Shown one piece after another: positions 1 through 11,619 of a DNA stretch of 64,000 nucleotides. The first letter of the stretch is position 1; every line of letters starts with the position of its first letter. The notes under the pieces are model-generated. The model had not been told where the DNA came from. It made no database searches and saw nothing but the letters and a program-made list of their open reading frames with translations. The position numbers and the translations under genes were made by a program. The DNA comes from Pseudisothecium myosuroides (Eukaryota > Streptophyta > Bryopsida > Hypnales > Lembophyllaceae). The stretch spans positions 32,529,288 to 32,593,287 of the forward strand of contig OX637288.1 in the NCBI GenBank assembly GCA_951799445.1, read 5' to 3'.

Positions 1-548
1 CCTCCTCATACTTCTGCATCCTCTCATGCATCATTTTCATGTAATCCTTCATAGTAAGATCTTCTGTTTCATCCAACTTCCTCTTTCCTCGATCACGCTC
101 TGAAGAAGGGGATGGAGAAGTGAACGATGAACCACGACATTCACTTGCTGGTGGATCCATAGGGGCGACTGGTCCAGCATGTGGAGTGCTAAACTCTTGG
201 GACGCGGGAGGATTGATCATGAGGACTTCGTCACCTTCTCCTTGGTCAATTATGTCATGCTCCAAATCTTGAGCAACCAATTGAATACGATCTCTCTTGC
301 CCCTACCGGATGACGAGGTGTCATTATCGACCGTCTTTGGATACTTTTCTTCATCAACATAGTACCCTGACTGAAGGAAATCCGCCTTGTCCAAGTCCAC
401 AGACAATTGCGAGAGGTCACTAAAGGATTTTGTCTCGTCAGAATCCCCAATGATATAATTTATCAACGAATTCATCTGGAAGAAGATGGAAAAATAGTTA
501 GAATAACATATTTTAGATAATAAATTCCAAGACAAACAAACATGTCAA

Positions 549-569
549 TTCACCTTGAATGGAGGTGAA
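549..569. repeat. Single palindrome copy in intron 2 of the ParB-like gene
   Basis: TTCACCTT, centre GAATG, GAGGTGAA. It lies inside the 119-bp intron (594-476) and belongs to the family that forms the arrays at 3781-4196 and 15611-16593. Confidence 0.85.
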
Positions 570-2004
570 TACTTAGAAAGAACAACATACTCACCCATGC
601 CGCACAGATGATTTTTCCACCCCCGTATATGGTAAAGACCGCGTCTCCAGGATTGCAAAATAAAGCCAAAATGCTTATATAGAATTCCATCCGTAGTTCA
701 TTCTCATAGATTCGATACTGCATTTCATTGTAAGCTCCCGAGGTAATGAATTCATGCGTTTCCGGAGCCTTGAATTTTGTTGGCAAGGAGTTGCATTTTG
801 CCTTGTGGTTCTTCTTAATGAGGAACATGATGTGGACGTTCGCTTCGACTTTCTTCTTGTTCAACTCAAGATCTTCAAGTCGCTCGTACTTTGCCGGCAT
901 GTACTCTGCGTGGTGAAGGACATAATTATCTGTAAATACAGAATTGTAAAAATGGTGTATGAGACTGGAGTCGGTCTTCTTATCTCCAGATAACCACACC
1001 CACACAGGGATATCAAGAATTGCAGGATCAGTTAGCCGCATCAGCAACATCAAAAAAGAATAAAAATACGGAGTTGCCATCCCTCCAGCCTCCTTCTTGC
1101 TGCTTGGAAAAATTCTGAAGTCCATGAATCCCATCTTTATACGGTCGACATCCAAATGATCCCAATCACCTCTGGCCCACTTTGCTAAGTCGCCTGTGTT
1201 TTCGTTGAATGGACGGTAGAATGCTTGACCGATGGGAACTGTAAACCTTCCTTTATTTCTCAAGAAGACCTTCAGAAATTCCTCGGCATAGGGTGACAAT
1301 TCTCGAATGCTCTTGTTGATGTTACACAAAAGCTTCGATGCAGTGAAGAATATCTCAGAAGGACCTGTGATGAGGACATGCATGGCAGCGTCCGTGATCT
1401 TATAATCCTTTTTAAATTTCTTCCACATGTCCTTCTTAGTCTCTCCTGTCGTGGTTAACAAATCAAGTTCGAGCTTCATATCATTGAGCTGCACCTTTAC
1501 AATTTGTTTTCTTTTGCGCCTCTCACACCACTGTCGATAAGTACAGCAGTTTGGTACAACCTTCTTCAGCTTCTTAAATGTCACCTTTGGATAATCCTCC
1601 ATTCTCTTGTTCTTCTTCTGTGGTGGGTCAGGCTTCATCAATAGATGCTCTGCAAGTCGCTTGAGGCTTGCGTTGGAAAGGTTGCCAAGCCATTTGAAGA
1701 ACTCTTTACTGATGATGCCATCCTTCTCCGGAACCCAACCCTTGTTGTTCTTGAACAATGTTCTTGACTCCGGATCGATCAACTCTCCCATTGAGGCAGC
1801 GGAAATGAGTTCAGAGTATAACTCATATACATCTGTTGGAGCAGTAATAATTTTGAGCTCGTTTATAATGTCAACCTTCACGGGCTTGCCAGACTTGGTT
1901 CTTTGCTGCTTCTTAATGTCAATCATACCAAACCGTAGCTGGCAAGCAGCGTCAAATTTCTACACTCAAAGATAATGTAAACAGGTTAGTCACTGAATAG
2001 AAAA

Positions 2005-2025
2005 TTCACCTTGGATGGAGGTGAA
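2005..2025. repeat. Single palindrome copy in intron 1 of the ParB-like gene
   Basis: TTCACCTT, centre GGATG, GAGGTGAA. It lies inside the 182-bp intron (2141-1960). The only two introns seen in this gene each carry exactly one copy. Confidence 0.85.
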
Positions 2026-2495
2026 TTATGAACTAGAAAATTGCATTCTGCAAGCTTCAAGAATAGACTGATGACCTCCTAACTTATATGTATTAGAAAG
2101 AATTTAGTTGAATAATATAAAACTACTTCCTTATGACATACCTTCCAATTTTCGGCATTGTTGCCCTTGGATTGTGACTTTGTTCTTGAAACTGATCGTC
2201 CCACTTCGGATGCTTGTTTTGGAGGCGTTGGTTCTCCCATCCTTACCCACACTCCACGAGCACCAATTATATTAGTTGCCCAGGTAGGTGTATATCTGTC
2301 GAAGTGATTCACTCGATTATAATAAGATGAAATTTGTCGTAGAATGGAGTGGTCCTTGCTCCAGACAATGAAGCATGGCCATTTTTCAAACTTCTCCTTG
2401 ATCTTGGATGCAGATGCCTCGGTCCTCATCTTCTTTGATGCCTCGACACTGTGCTGGCCATTGATCATGTAGAACTTGCAATCTTGTATGTCTTT

Positions 2496-2498
2496 CTA
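2496..2498 (-). other. In-frame TAG inside the ParB-like domain
   Basis: The minus-strand frame reads ...ATG CCA AAG GAT TAG AAA GAC ATA..., with nine sense codons before the next ATG, all in the frame of both flanking ORFs. A single C-to-T change from CAG, or one change from AAG, would produce it. No obvious readthrough context is visible. Confidence 0.85.
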
Positions 2499-3780
2499 AT
2501 CCTTTGGCATTTCCTCCAATCCGATAGGCATAGCACAAAGGGCCTGCTTTCTATCTTTGTCAGGCATCTCCAACAAATAATGCATGGTGTGGTCGATGCC
2601 GGACGGCTCTAGACTGCGGCAGTTCATGTCAGGTAGAGGTACCATCAACTGATCAATCGAAATCTCTTCAACTTTATCACTACCAAAACAATATGCTTCT
2701 TGGCATTCAGACCAATAACTATCATAGATCTTCAAGGACTCCTCGTAATTCGCTTTCCCAGAGTCTTTATCCTTGGGTATAAACTTGAAATCCTTTGGTA
2801 TGTTTGTAAGGACTGAGAGTGAGCTAGACTCGGGATCTTCATCATTGGCTTCAGCTGTTGTAGTGTCCCACGTCCTCATTGGTGTGCTAGCACGCACCGT
2901 TCTTGAAGTACTAGGTCGACGTTTTTTATTTTCACTTCTGCCTGTCTCAGAAGTGAGATTTAGGCGGGATTGCTGGCTCCCGACCACGCCACTTGACTCT
3001 CGAGACAAATGTTGAGGGGTCATGTTCTTGTGACTAGTCCTTAATGTTGTTGTCTCAATTTGAAAAGAGACTAACAGCTGCTTCAGTCGAGTTGCCAGAA
3101 TTGCTGAAGGTAGCGGTCCTCCATCCTTACTCATCCACCTTCCTTTCTGGATTTGTGTTTCCAGCTCCTTATAGAGGCCTTCGTACTGGGTGTTCATAAG
3201 AGACGTACAACATTCATGAATACTGAATGGCGTCTCTTGAGGATTGACGGCATAAGTGTACTTGTATTCCTCTGGCATGTCTGGGTCGTTCTTGATCAGG
3301 CACGTGATCAAAAGCATTCCTGGAGGACCCTTGGCAATATCAACAACTTCTTCATAGTGAGAAATTGGAAGTGTGGCGTCAGGCCCATTTTTGAATTTCT
3401 TCATGAACCCAACGTTTTGCGTCATTGGATAAAGAATGATGCTCCAGAACTCAACGCTCTCTGGCTCTTTTAGTTTCCAATAATCCCCATTGTCGGCCTC
3501 TTCACCAAATTCTTCGACCAAGTCTTCGGGTACTTCATATTGATTGAAGTACATGTCTAGTTTCTTTTTGTGTTCGTCCATACCTTTACTGAAGCATACA
3601 AGAAGAATTTAATTAGAAAAGATATTCAACTGGAGGCCTAAACGTTTTGCTTATACAACACGAAATTGGTAGTAACCAAATTACCATTGGCTCCTAATGG
3701 AACACTCTATATATCAATTGAATTGAAGAACCTCATAAATAGGAATAGATTAAATTCACCACGAATGGAGCTACAAGCTA

Positions 3781-4196
3781 TTCACCTCGAGTCAAGGTGA
3801 TTTTATTTATGGATACTACTTGTACAAGAAAGGCAAGCGGCCGTTGATTCAACTCCACTCGAGGTGATTTGAGTCCGGAAACTACTTCTACAAGAAGACA
3901 AAGCGTCTTCTGATTCACCTCGAATCAAGGTGAATTTAGTTTTGGATACTACTTCTATAAGAAGACAAAGCGGCCTTCAATTCACCTCCACTCGAGGTGA
4001 TTTAAGTATAGTATACTACTTCTACAAGAAGACAATGCGGCCACTGATTGATTCACCTCGACTCAAGGTGAATTTTGTACTTCTACAAGAAGACAAAGGG
4101 GCCATTCATTCACCTCCACTCAAGGTGAATTGAGTTTGGAATACTAATTCTAGAAGAATACAAAGTGGCCTTTGATTCACCTCGAATCAAGGTGAT
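3781..4196. repeat. Left palindrome array, 7 copies, about 67-bp unit
   Basis: Palindromes of the form TTCACCTC-nAnTn-GAGGTGA(A/T) start near 3781, 3848, 3914, 3981, 4052, 4109 and 4176, spaced 57-71 bp apart. A degenerate copy lies near 3754. The unit also carries a second short inverted repeat, CTTCT-ACA-AGAAG, followed by 'ACAAAGCGGCC'. The centres tend to alternate between CACTC and GAATC types. The array ends about 200 bp upstream of the start codon of the ParB-like gene, so it occupies that gene's promoter region. Confidence 0.9.
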
Positions 4197-4820
4197 TTGA
4201 GTTTCGAATACTTGTTCTAGATATAGACCAGAAGAAGGAGAAAAATCATTTTATGTAAGGGAAAGACTAACATCCATTAAAATAGCTCACCTCTAACTTC
4301 ACAAATGAATGTATATAGCCAAAATGCCACGGAAGTCTTCTAGAAATTTGGATGTCGTACACGCTGCAAACAATCAAACCACATGTTGAAGTGAGATTGA
4401 CATTCCTCAAAAAATAGTGACACCTCCACAATGTTATGATAGTTATAGCCGCAAGAACTTAAAGAATTGGAAACTCAAAAACTAATAATTAGAACTACTC
4501 GTTGGAACCTAATTTTGAACTCTTGTTTTAAAATTGCTCATTTGAACTCTGGCTAAGGAGCTCACAAAGAAATAACGATGACTCAACAGCCTGTAAAGGT
4601 CACAATTAATCAACAATGAATCAAAGATGACTACAAAGCTCACAAAGAATCAACCATGACTGCAAAGGCAACATCGTATACTCACGGTCCTAAACCCTTA
4701 AATGTTCACAACGATTCTCTCAAAATTGATAAAGCGCCTCGGGAATCATTCAAAATGCATACTGAGTTCAAAATTCAGAAACATGTCAAAGAACGAGCTT
4801 CCTCCAGCTCGAAATTCATG
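4197..4820. other. Gene-poor spacer
   Basis: No coding region is supported. The stretch from 4560 has several short repeats around 'CTCACAAAGAATCAAC..TGACT', suggesting a degraded tandem repeat. No further palindrome copies were seen. Confidence 0.5.
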
Positions 4821-4825
4821 AACAT

Positions 4826-5320
4826 CCTGATCAGTCAGTCGATCACTGCAATCAAACATAAACTTCCTGATCAATCGATGCAGCCAAACATAAACTTCCT
4901 GATCAGTCGATCACTAAATCAATGTAGCCAACCCTAAACTTCCTGATTAGTCAATCACTGGATCGATGCAGCCAATCCTAAACATCCTGATCAGTCGATC
5001 ACTGGATCGATGCAGCCAATCGGGTAAACATCCTTGATCATTTGGAAACAGTCGATCACTACAAGCCCTCGATTATTGGAACGAAAACCCTCGACAGTAA
5101 GACCGCCAAACCATACAGTCAAGCTGGAAACCAAATCCAAGGCCGAATCAAATCAACCCTAAACATCCTGATCACTAAATCAATGTAGCCAACCCGGATC
5201 ACTGGATCGATGCAGCCAACCGGGTAAACATCCTCGATCATTTGGAAACAGTCGATCACTACAAGCCTAGAAATCACTGATCAGCCTAAAAATCACCGAT
5301 CATTTGGAAACAGTCGATCA
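4826..5320. repeat. GATC-dense imperfect tandem repeat
   Basis: Imperfect repeats of 'CCTGATCAGTCGATCACT' and 'GGATCGATGCAGCCAA' recur across about 490 bp. By hand count there are about 19 GATC sites, where random sequence would give about two. A roughly 115-bp segment near 5042-5157 recurs almost exactly at 5299-5417 ('CATTTGGAAACAGTCGATCA' through 'CCAAGGCCGAATCAAA'). Confidence 0.8.
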
Positions 5321-5419
5321 CTGCAAGCCCTCGATTATTGGAACAAAAACCCTCGACAGTAAGACCGCCAAACCATACAGTCAAGCTGGAAACCAAATCC
5401 AAGGCCGAATCAAAAACGG

Positions 5420-6395
5420 TGAAGCCAAATCCGAAACCCCAGCAACTCAATCGTCACTATTCAAACAATGCAAGTGCTGAAAGATGTAGTGCTAGTTACG
5501 TTGGTACTAGATTTGAATTCTGTGTTCAGATTCTCGTGGGTGAGATTATTGAGGACTGATTGAACCGATACGAGTACTGAGGTTTAAAAAGCCGGCCGGT
5601 GAGATTGCGGTGACACAGTCACAGCATGCCTAGAAACAGGTGCAAATCCAAACTCAGATTGACAACCAGTATCACAAAACTTTCCTGCAGTAGCGACTTG
5701 CTCTTGAAAGCTAGCACTTCCTACAGCAAATACTGAGTACGTAGGTCAAAACAACGACCAAAACAAAACTCACAACCTAATACCGCATCGCCCGAAACTC
5801 ACCCCAACCAGAGATCTTGACTTCCACGCCCACCGCAATGAAGTCCACAAAGCAACCTACCGAGACTCAAACAAAGCCGACAGAGCCTACATGAGCAACC
5901 GAGAGAAATCAAAGCAATAAGAATGACAATTTCGGGAAAGCACCTGGCTGCTTGCGCTTCACGACGTGTTTGCAGGGACGTCCGTGAAAAGCACCGCTGC
6001 AGGCGCCCAAGAAGAAATCGGTAGTAGGAGGCGCAACTTCACAAGCCCAAATCGTCCGGTCCTCCTTGGTCTTCTTCGCGATGAGGAACAAGGCAAAAAC
6101 TGGCAGCACTCACGCAAGTTTCTCCTGCTGCAAATCTAGCTAGAAGGATAATATAAACCCCAACACCCGCAATGAAAAACGAAGCTACACACCTACGCCC
6201 AGCCAACACAAGAGAACTCCAACTAAAATCTCGGTCCGCGCCCGCACGGAGGGACAAGACAAGCACGCTCGCAAGCACGTCGCTATTCACCACAAGTTTC
6301 TGACAGCGGTACTCTCAGAACCACGACGACGGCAGAGCCCGGGAAAGCAAACCCCAGAAACCCTAGGAGGCGCTGAAGATAACGAGGAACAACCT
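5420..6395. other. GC-richer spacer without a recognised gene
   Basis: This stretch is less AT-rich than its surroundings. Short open frames on the minus strand (6039-6293, 5909-6109) lack recognisable motifs. It could be the remnant of a gene 5' end or of a repeat. No function is assigned. Confidence 0.35.
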
Positions 6396-6398
6396 CCG

Positions 6399-6475
6399 TT
6401 CATACCCGGACCCCAGTACATATACCCGGACCCCTGTACATATACCCGGACCCCAGCACATATACCCGGACTATT
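6399..6475. repeat. 20-bp tandem repeat, about 4 copies
   Basis: Units of 'CATATACCCGGACCCCAGTA' type follow each other with one or two changes each. The unit is GC-rich and the copies are close to each other, so the expansion looks recent. Confidence 0.85.
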
Positions 6476-6534
6476 CCTGACCCAAACCGTGACCTCAGCA
6501 ATCACAGTGATTACGAAATATTTATTTTCTTAAT

Positions 6535-6775
6535 TTTCCTTGAAAGATAATCAGAAATGACATGTAATCCAAGTTGTTTCATATTAATTGGAGGTTTGCG
6601 GAATTAGCTATAAAATTTTGAAGTTGAAATACCATATGGCTCTAAAAGTGACCACCTCCTAGAATGTACACCTTTTGTACATTTTGGTATATTAAAGAAA
6701 GCAAAATGTACCTCTGTGTCATGTTTCGTTTAAAATGCCCAATCAAAGTGCAAGCCTCCTACTTTAGTAGACAAC
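6535..6775 (+). repeat. Dispersed repeat, related to 58780-59010
   Basis: Shared landmarks in the same order in both copies: GAAAGA..., TTTCATAT, TTTTGAAGTTG, GACCACCTCCT, GTACATT, AGCAAAATGTACCTCTG and CAAGCCTCCTAC. The copies are diverged, indicating an old repeat family without coding capacity here. Confidence 0.7.
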
Positions 6776-7439
6776 AAACATACACTTTAAACGTTCAACG
6801 CCTGACTGGTGACCCTTAGAAATCATGCTATTTGGTACTTTGTGACATCATGCACTTTTAAAAAATCCATACCTTAACCACTAAACGTCTGGATTCATCT
6901 CCAAAATTGATGATTTGAGAAAAACCATTATAAACTACAATTTGGAAGAATATTTTGGAATTGGTATACAAATGAAAGCTATAGATTTTGATTTTTAAAT
7001 TCTATCCGTACGGTTAGATCTACGAATGCTATCACCAATCTTTTTCTATAAATTTTAAAAAGAAAATTTTAGAACTCCTTCTAAATTCAATTACAAGTAG
7101 AATATTATCATTTTTTGAGTAGAACTTGTTGGAATGGATTTGAAATAAGGTTATCTTCATATGGTGATTTTTGAAATTTTTGTAACCTTTACATCTTTGA
7201 TCTCATTTTTGCACATCTAGTTTTGAACTAAAGTCAATGCAAATTGACCACTTGACATACTTCTACATCTGTAATTTTAGAAATGTATATATTCTAGTAA
7301 TACCAAATCCAACTGATGGATAGGACAACAACTTGATGAAGTATCACCAAAAATTAGGATGACTTTCATCCAAGCAGGAATGAGACAAAAACAAGGTTTT
7401 GAATCTGTTCATCGTCCAGAAAATGGACGTCGGAGCGCT

Positions 7440-8392
7440 CCAGGGTTAAGACAGGCTGTTTGTTTTGTTTTGTTTTGTTGGTTGGTTTGTCACGTTCAGA
7501 TTTCCTGGACCGTACGCCCCCTAGGCGCGTGCTTGGTATCGTCAAAAAGACCTCGGCAAGGAGGGGTGCACGGGCTTGGTTTCGTCGCGTTTGGAATTAG
7601 GGCGCGGAAGTTATTGAATTAAAAAGTATTTATGGATTAAAAAAACTACTAAACTATGCTAAATTATATATCTTTTGAACCGTGTGACAATTTGTCATGT
7701 TCTTGGTAGCATTGGAAAGCCCTAAACTAGGAGGGGTGTATGGGCTTTATTTTTGTGGCGTTTGGACCAGCGATGTAAAAGTTAGAGATTCTTGAGTTAT
7801 TTTTTGTTTTCAAAATTATTTTTATTTTTATTTTATTCTTTTTTTAAAACAACTTTTATTTTTTGAGGGGCTGTGGCAACGGCACAGGGCTACACTTGGT
7901 TTTGTGGCGTTTGGATCCATGACGGAGAAATTATTGAATTTGAAAGTTCTTATTGAATAAAAAAATTAGAAAATGACTTTTTGGTTGTAGCAACAGCACA
8001 AGGCACACTTTGCTTTGTGGAGTTTGGACCTATGGTAGAAAAATTATGGATTTTTGAGTTATTTTTGGTTTTAAAATGGCTTTTACTTTTGTTTTGATTG
8101 TAGCAGCAGCACAAGTCCATACCTTAAGTTTGGCTGTTAGTTTTGTTTGTTTTGTTTTGATTTGTTTTGTTTTATTTGTTTGTTACATTGAGATCTTCCG
8201 GACCGTGTGTTCCCCGAGGGCGTGCTTGGTATTGTCAAAAAGCCCTTGGCTAGGAGGGGTGCACGGGCTTTGTTTCGTGGCAGGGGAACCTGCAATGAGA
8301 AAGTTATTGAATTTTGAAGTTTTTATTGAATAAAAAAATAGAAAAATATTTTTATTTTTATTTTTTAGATTGTGGCAACGGTACATGGCACA

Positions 8393-8395
<3 letters not shown>
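7440..8395 (+). repeat. Cluster of diverged copies of a dispersed repeat
   Basis: At least three partial copies (about 7480-7640, 7690-7930, 8160-8400) share 'AGGAGGGGTGCACGGGCTT', a GTGGCGTTTGGA-type block and AAGTTATTGAATT. Another copy lies at 45430-45665. Open frames across these copies are short and unrelated, so no gene is called. Confidence 0.75.
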
Positions 8396-8459
<64 letters not shown>

Positions 8460-8478
8460 TTATATATATATACTTATA
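8394..8478. repeat. (TA)n microsatellite
   Basis: About 80 bp of near-pure TA dinucleotides with two ACT interruptions towards the right end, placed at the right edge of the repeat copy ending near 8395. Confidence 0.97.
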
Positions 8479-8479
8479 T

Positions 8480-11260
8480 GTATATAATCAATTCAATGTG
8501 AATGATTTTGATCATTGTACTCAAGATGTTATGCAAAGGTGCTTGTTTAAAATCTTCATTTTCTAGTGTTCAGGGCTTGTAGAAATAAGCCTCAGATGCA
8601 CTACAATTGTAAGAAAAAATGACAATAAAATTCATTTAAAAAAATTGTAAAGTACATTTTGAAAAGACATGAATTGGTTTGAATTATGTAAAATATGCCC
8701 TTTATCTTCATATTTTGTTGGTGACAAATTTGACATGTGACAAGAGGATAAAAAGACTTGAAATATATTTTAAAATTCAAAAAATTCTAGAAAATGTAGA
8801 ACTTTTTTTTTCATACAAAGTAATTTATTTTGCATAGAAAGATTTGATTTAGAAGATTTTAGAACAAAACCCAGACATGCTACAGTATACTATGTTTTCA
8901 ACATTTTTGAAGTTTAAATTAAAAAAGAAATGTTGAACGTGAATGTTATAAAACTATTTGAATAATTCTACTGAATTTTTTTTTAATTCTATTTAAATAA
9001 AATTGGTTAGTGTAGGGTTTGATTTAAACAATTACCGGTACCTAGATGTAATGTATACATCACATTTTCCAAATTATGTTTCATTGTCAGCTTCATTTTT
9101 TTCTTTGAAGTTGCATTTTGTAATAATATTCTCAATTTTGTAATTTTGGACATTTCTTTGGTCCCATATTTATATATATATTAATATTTTTAACAAATAG
9201 AAAAATAAAAGCTTGTGATTTTGGATGTTTGCAAAGAATGGTATACTTCAAGTTGAAGTTCAAAAGATATCGTCAAAATTTTACACAAGGTAACTTTTAA
9301 CTGCGTTGATCATTGCCCTCTATAATTAACCTTTATAGAAGCTTTTATGTAGATGATGAGATGGCCTTGAAGATAATGAATGCTATTTTGAGATTTTGAG
9401 GTAGTACCCAACAATGAGGGGTTTAATTGAATGATTTTATTCTAAAAACAATAAATATCATATTTAGAGGTCATAATGGCCATATTGTCGCAAAATAAAG
9501 TAAACATATTCATAAAAAAATTTATAGTTTATAAATGGACATTTCATATTTCTTGTTAACACGAGAATGCGGTTGTATGTAATTTATGCTTTAACTTCTA
9601 GTACCCTTTATGTTATAGTTGCAACTAATATTGACCCTATCATGTAATGCAAAATAATCATGAACTTGAAACCAAACGTTGAATTGACAATCAACACTGT
9701 GCATTGTAACATTGTAGACATTTATTCAATTAATTGTGTAATGATTGCCAAAATGCAACTAAATAAGGTGTTCCATTGTATTCCAATGAAATGATTCAGA
9801 TTTTGTGACACTTTTCCTTTATAGGCTTTACAAATTTGATTAATGTTTTACATTCTTCAATCTTGCAGTACACAAGTAAAAGGATGTGTGGTAGAAATTT
9901 AAAAAACTTCTCCCACATGTTTAGCAAGATCTTTGCATTCAAAGTAAAGAATGCCAATTTTGAGGGAACCTTCCGTGATTTGATTTTTTTACTTTGAATC
10001 TATTTAACTAAAAAGATTTTGCACTATAGGTAGTGAATAAAAAAATTGTGTTCAAGACGTCAGTTGAGGGTCTACATTTTTGTTTTAAAAGCACATTTCA
10101 TTTTAATTCGTCAAGAAATTGAAATGTTGAAGCAAATACTCCATATGAAATACCACAGTGAAGGAAAACATGAAATCTTCAGTACTTATAAGATAGAATT
10201 TCAATACACTAATTGCAACAAAGACATTGTTTTAGCTAGCAACCTCATCCATATGCAACTTCTTTTCTTACAAAAATGTAAAAATGGAGTTCAATAATGA
10301 ATCATGAGTTATTTTTTGAAGAAGATGATGAGATTGCTTGATAAATAAAACACTCCATAATTTTTTCATCACTAGTCCAAAATTAATGGGATGAATCAAG
10401 TTGCCATTTACATACAATAGTACGGAGTATTCTCAATGAGAAAGATAAACTTCTCAATTTATAATTCTAATTCTTGTGATTTTTTTGGTTTAGGGTCAAA
10501 TTGATCGATTTTCTTAGTAAGGCATACTTTCAGGTAGAAAGCACTCAATCATTGACTATAATAAAAAGCCTATAGGGTCCCAACAAATTTATAGGAGATG
10601 ATTTTGGCATAACCACTGCTTTTTTTAAAGAATCTTTGTTCTAATTGTTGAATATGCCTTAAAACATGAAATCTTTTTGTAGTACTTTGTTCTTAACTTA
10701 CGGTTATTTGACATAATACAAAAGAAAATAACTATGTTAAGTTTCTAAGTTTCAATAAAAAAAATTAGTTGTCAACACTCATTCAGTCATCCATATTAAT
10801 GGTTCTTTAATTCATCCAATTCATGACTATTTTAGATGAATAAGCAACAATTTCTGTTAGAATATTCCAATAAGAACTTGCATGAGCACCTCAATAACGT
10901 CCAATACTAGCTCCTATTACTGTGGTTTGAACCTATATATCTACCTCAGTCATATACATTTAGAACTGGAGAAAATCAAATGCAATCTTTTCATGGCCTC
11001 TTATACATATTTATAGACATTTGTTGGCACTAATCAGTGCTAGGTAGGTCCTCGTTTTCAAAAAATTTAAGAAAGTCTACTTTATATTTTATTGTTATGA
11101 ATGTGTATTACTTTCCAAGAACTGAAAGCATTGAATAAAATTGTCTATTTCTTTGAAGACTTCTATTCAAACAATTAGTATGTATAAAATTTTAGAAAGT
11201 AATTTTAGTTTTCCGAGGTTGGAACTACTGCAATGCTTGCCACATTATTCAAATATTAAA
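8480..11260. other. AT-rich spacer, no gene seen
   Basis: Strongly AT-rich with short random frames only. The longest (10046-10297 plus) has no recognisable motif. Nothing functional was identified. Confidence 0.5.
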
Positions 11261-11284
11261 AATCCATAAGAAATTGGAACTGAA

Positions 11285-11615
11285 ACAAATATCAAAAACT
11301 ACCTAAAGCGTTATAAAATTGGAAGGTAAGGAAAATGTAACTACCATCAGTTCAAAAAAATGGGAAGGGAAAAAAATTGTAAACTACCTTAATCACCAAA
11401 AAAATGGGAAGGGACAAAAATCAAAAACTACCTTCAGCCACCCAAAATGGGAAGGACAAAAACCATAAACTACCTTTAGCCCCCAAAAAATGGGATGGAA
11501 AAGAAAATGTAAACTACCTTGAGTCCAAAAAAATAAGAAGAAAAAGTAATTGTAGACTACGTTAAGACCCCAAAAAATGGAAAGGAAAAATAACCATAAA
11601 CTACTTCAAACTGGT
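11285..11615. repeat. Imperfect tandem repeat, unit about 50-58 bp, 6-7 copies
   Basis: Each unit contains an 'AAACTACCTT' block followed by an A-rich segment and 'AAAATGGGAAGG'. Copies differ in length by a few bases. It sits in AT-rich spacer with no coding content. Confidence 0.8.
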
Positions 11616-11619
11616 TGCA

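Larger units (their letters stand above)
1..3581 (-). pseudogene. ParB-like / DNA-methyltransferase-like fusion gene, one in-frame stop, 3' end outside window
   Basis: Three exons read on the minus strand: 3581-2142, 1959-595 and 475 to beyond base 1. The introns start GTATGT and GTGAGT, and the joins keep phase 0. Exon 1 is interrupted once by TAG (2498-2496), and the frame continues through it. Around the stop the residues look like a ParB-like fold: a 'QLMVPLPDMNCRSL' stretch, then 'KFYMINGQHSVEA', resembling the family's 'vidGeHR..A' motif. Exon 2 resembles a beta-class (permuted) DNA methyltransferase: a strand-loop 'HVLITGPSE' where DPPY is expected, a 'FLKVFLRNKGRF' region, and near its end 'FCNPGDAVFTIYGGGK' as SAM-binding motif I, continued in exon 3 by 'NYIIGDSDE' as motif II. 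Exon 3 goes on into an acidic/serine-rich tail with a basic KRKLDE patch. The DPPY position reads GPSE, so catalysis is doubtful. ParB-methyltransferase fusions are known from phages and mobile DNA; a role in DNA binding or modification of its own element is inference. It could instead be a low-expression host gene. Confidence 0.6.

Noticed and set aside
8372..8566. Tyr/Ile-repeat frame
   Set aside because: Translation of the TA microsatellite.
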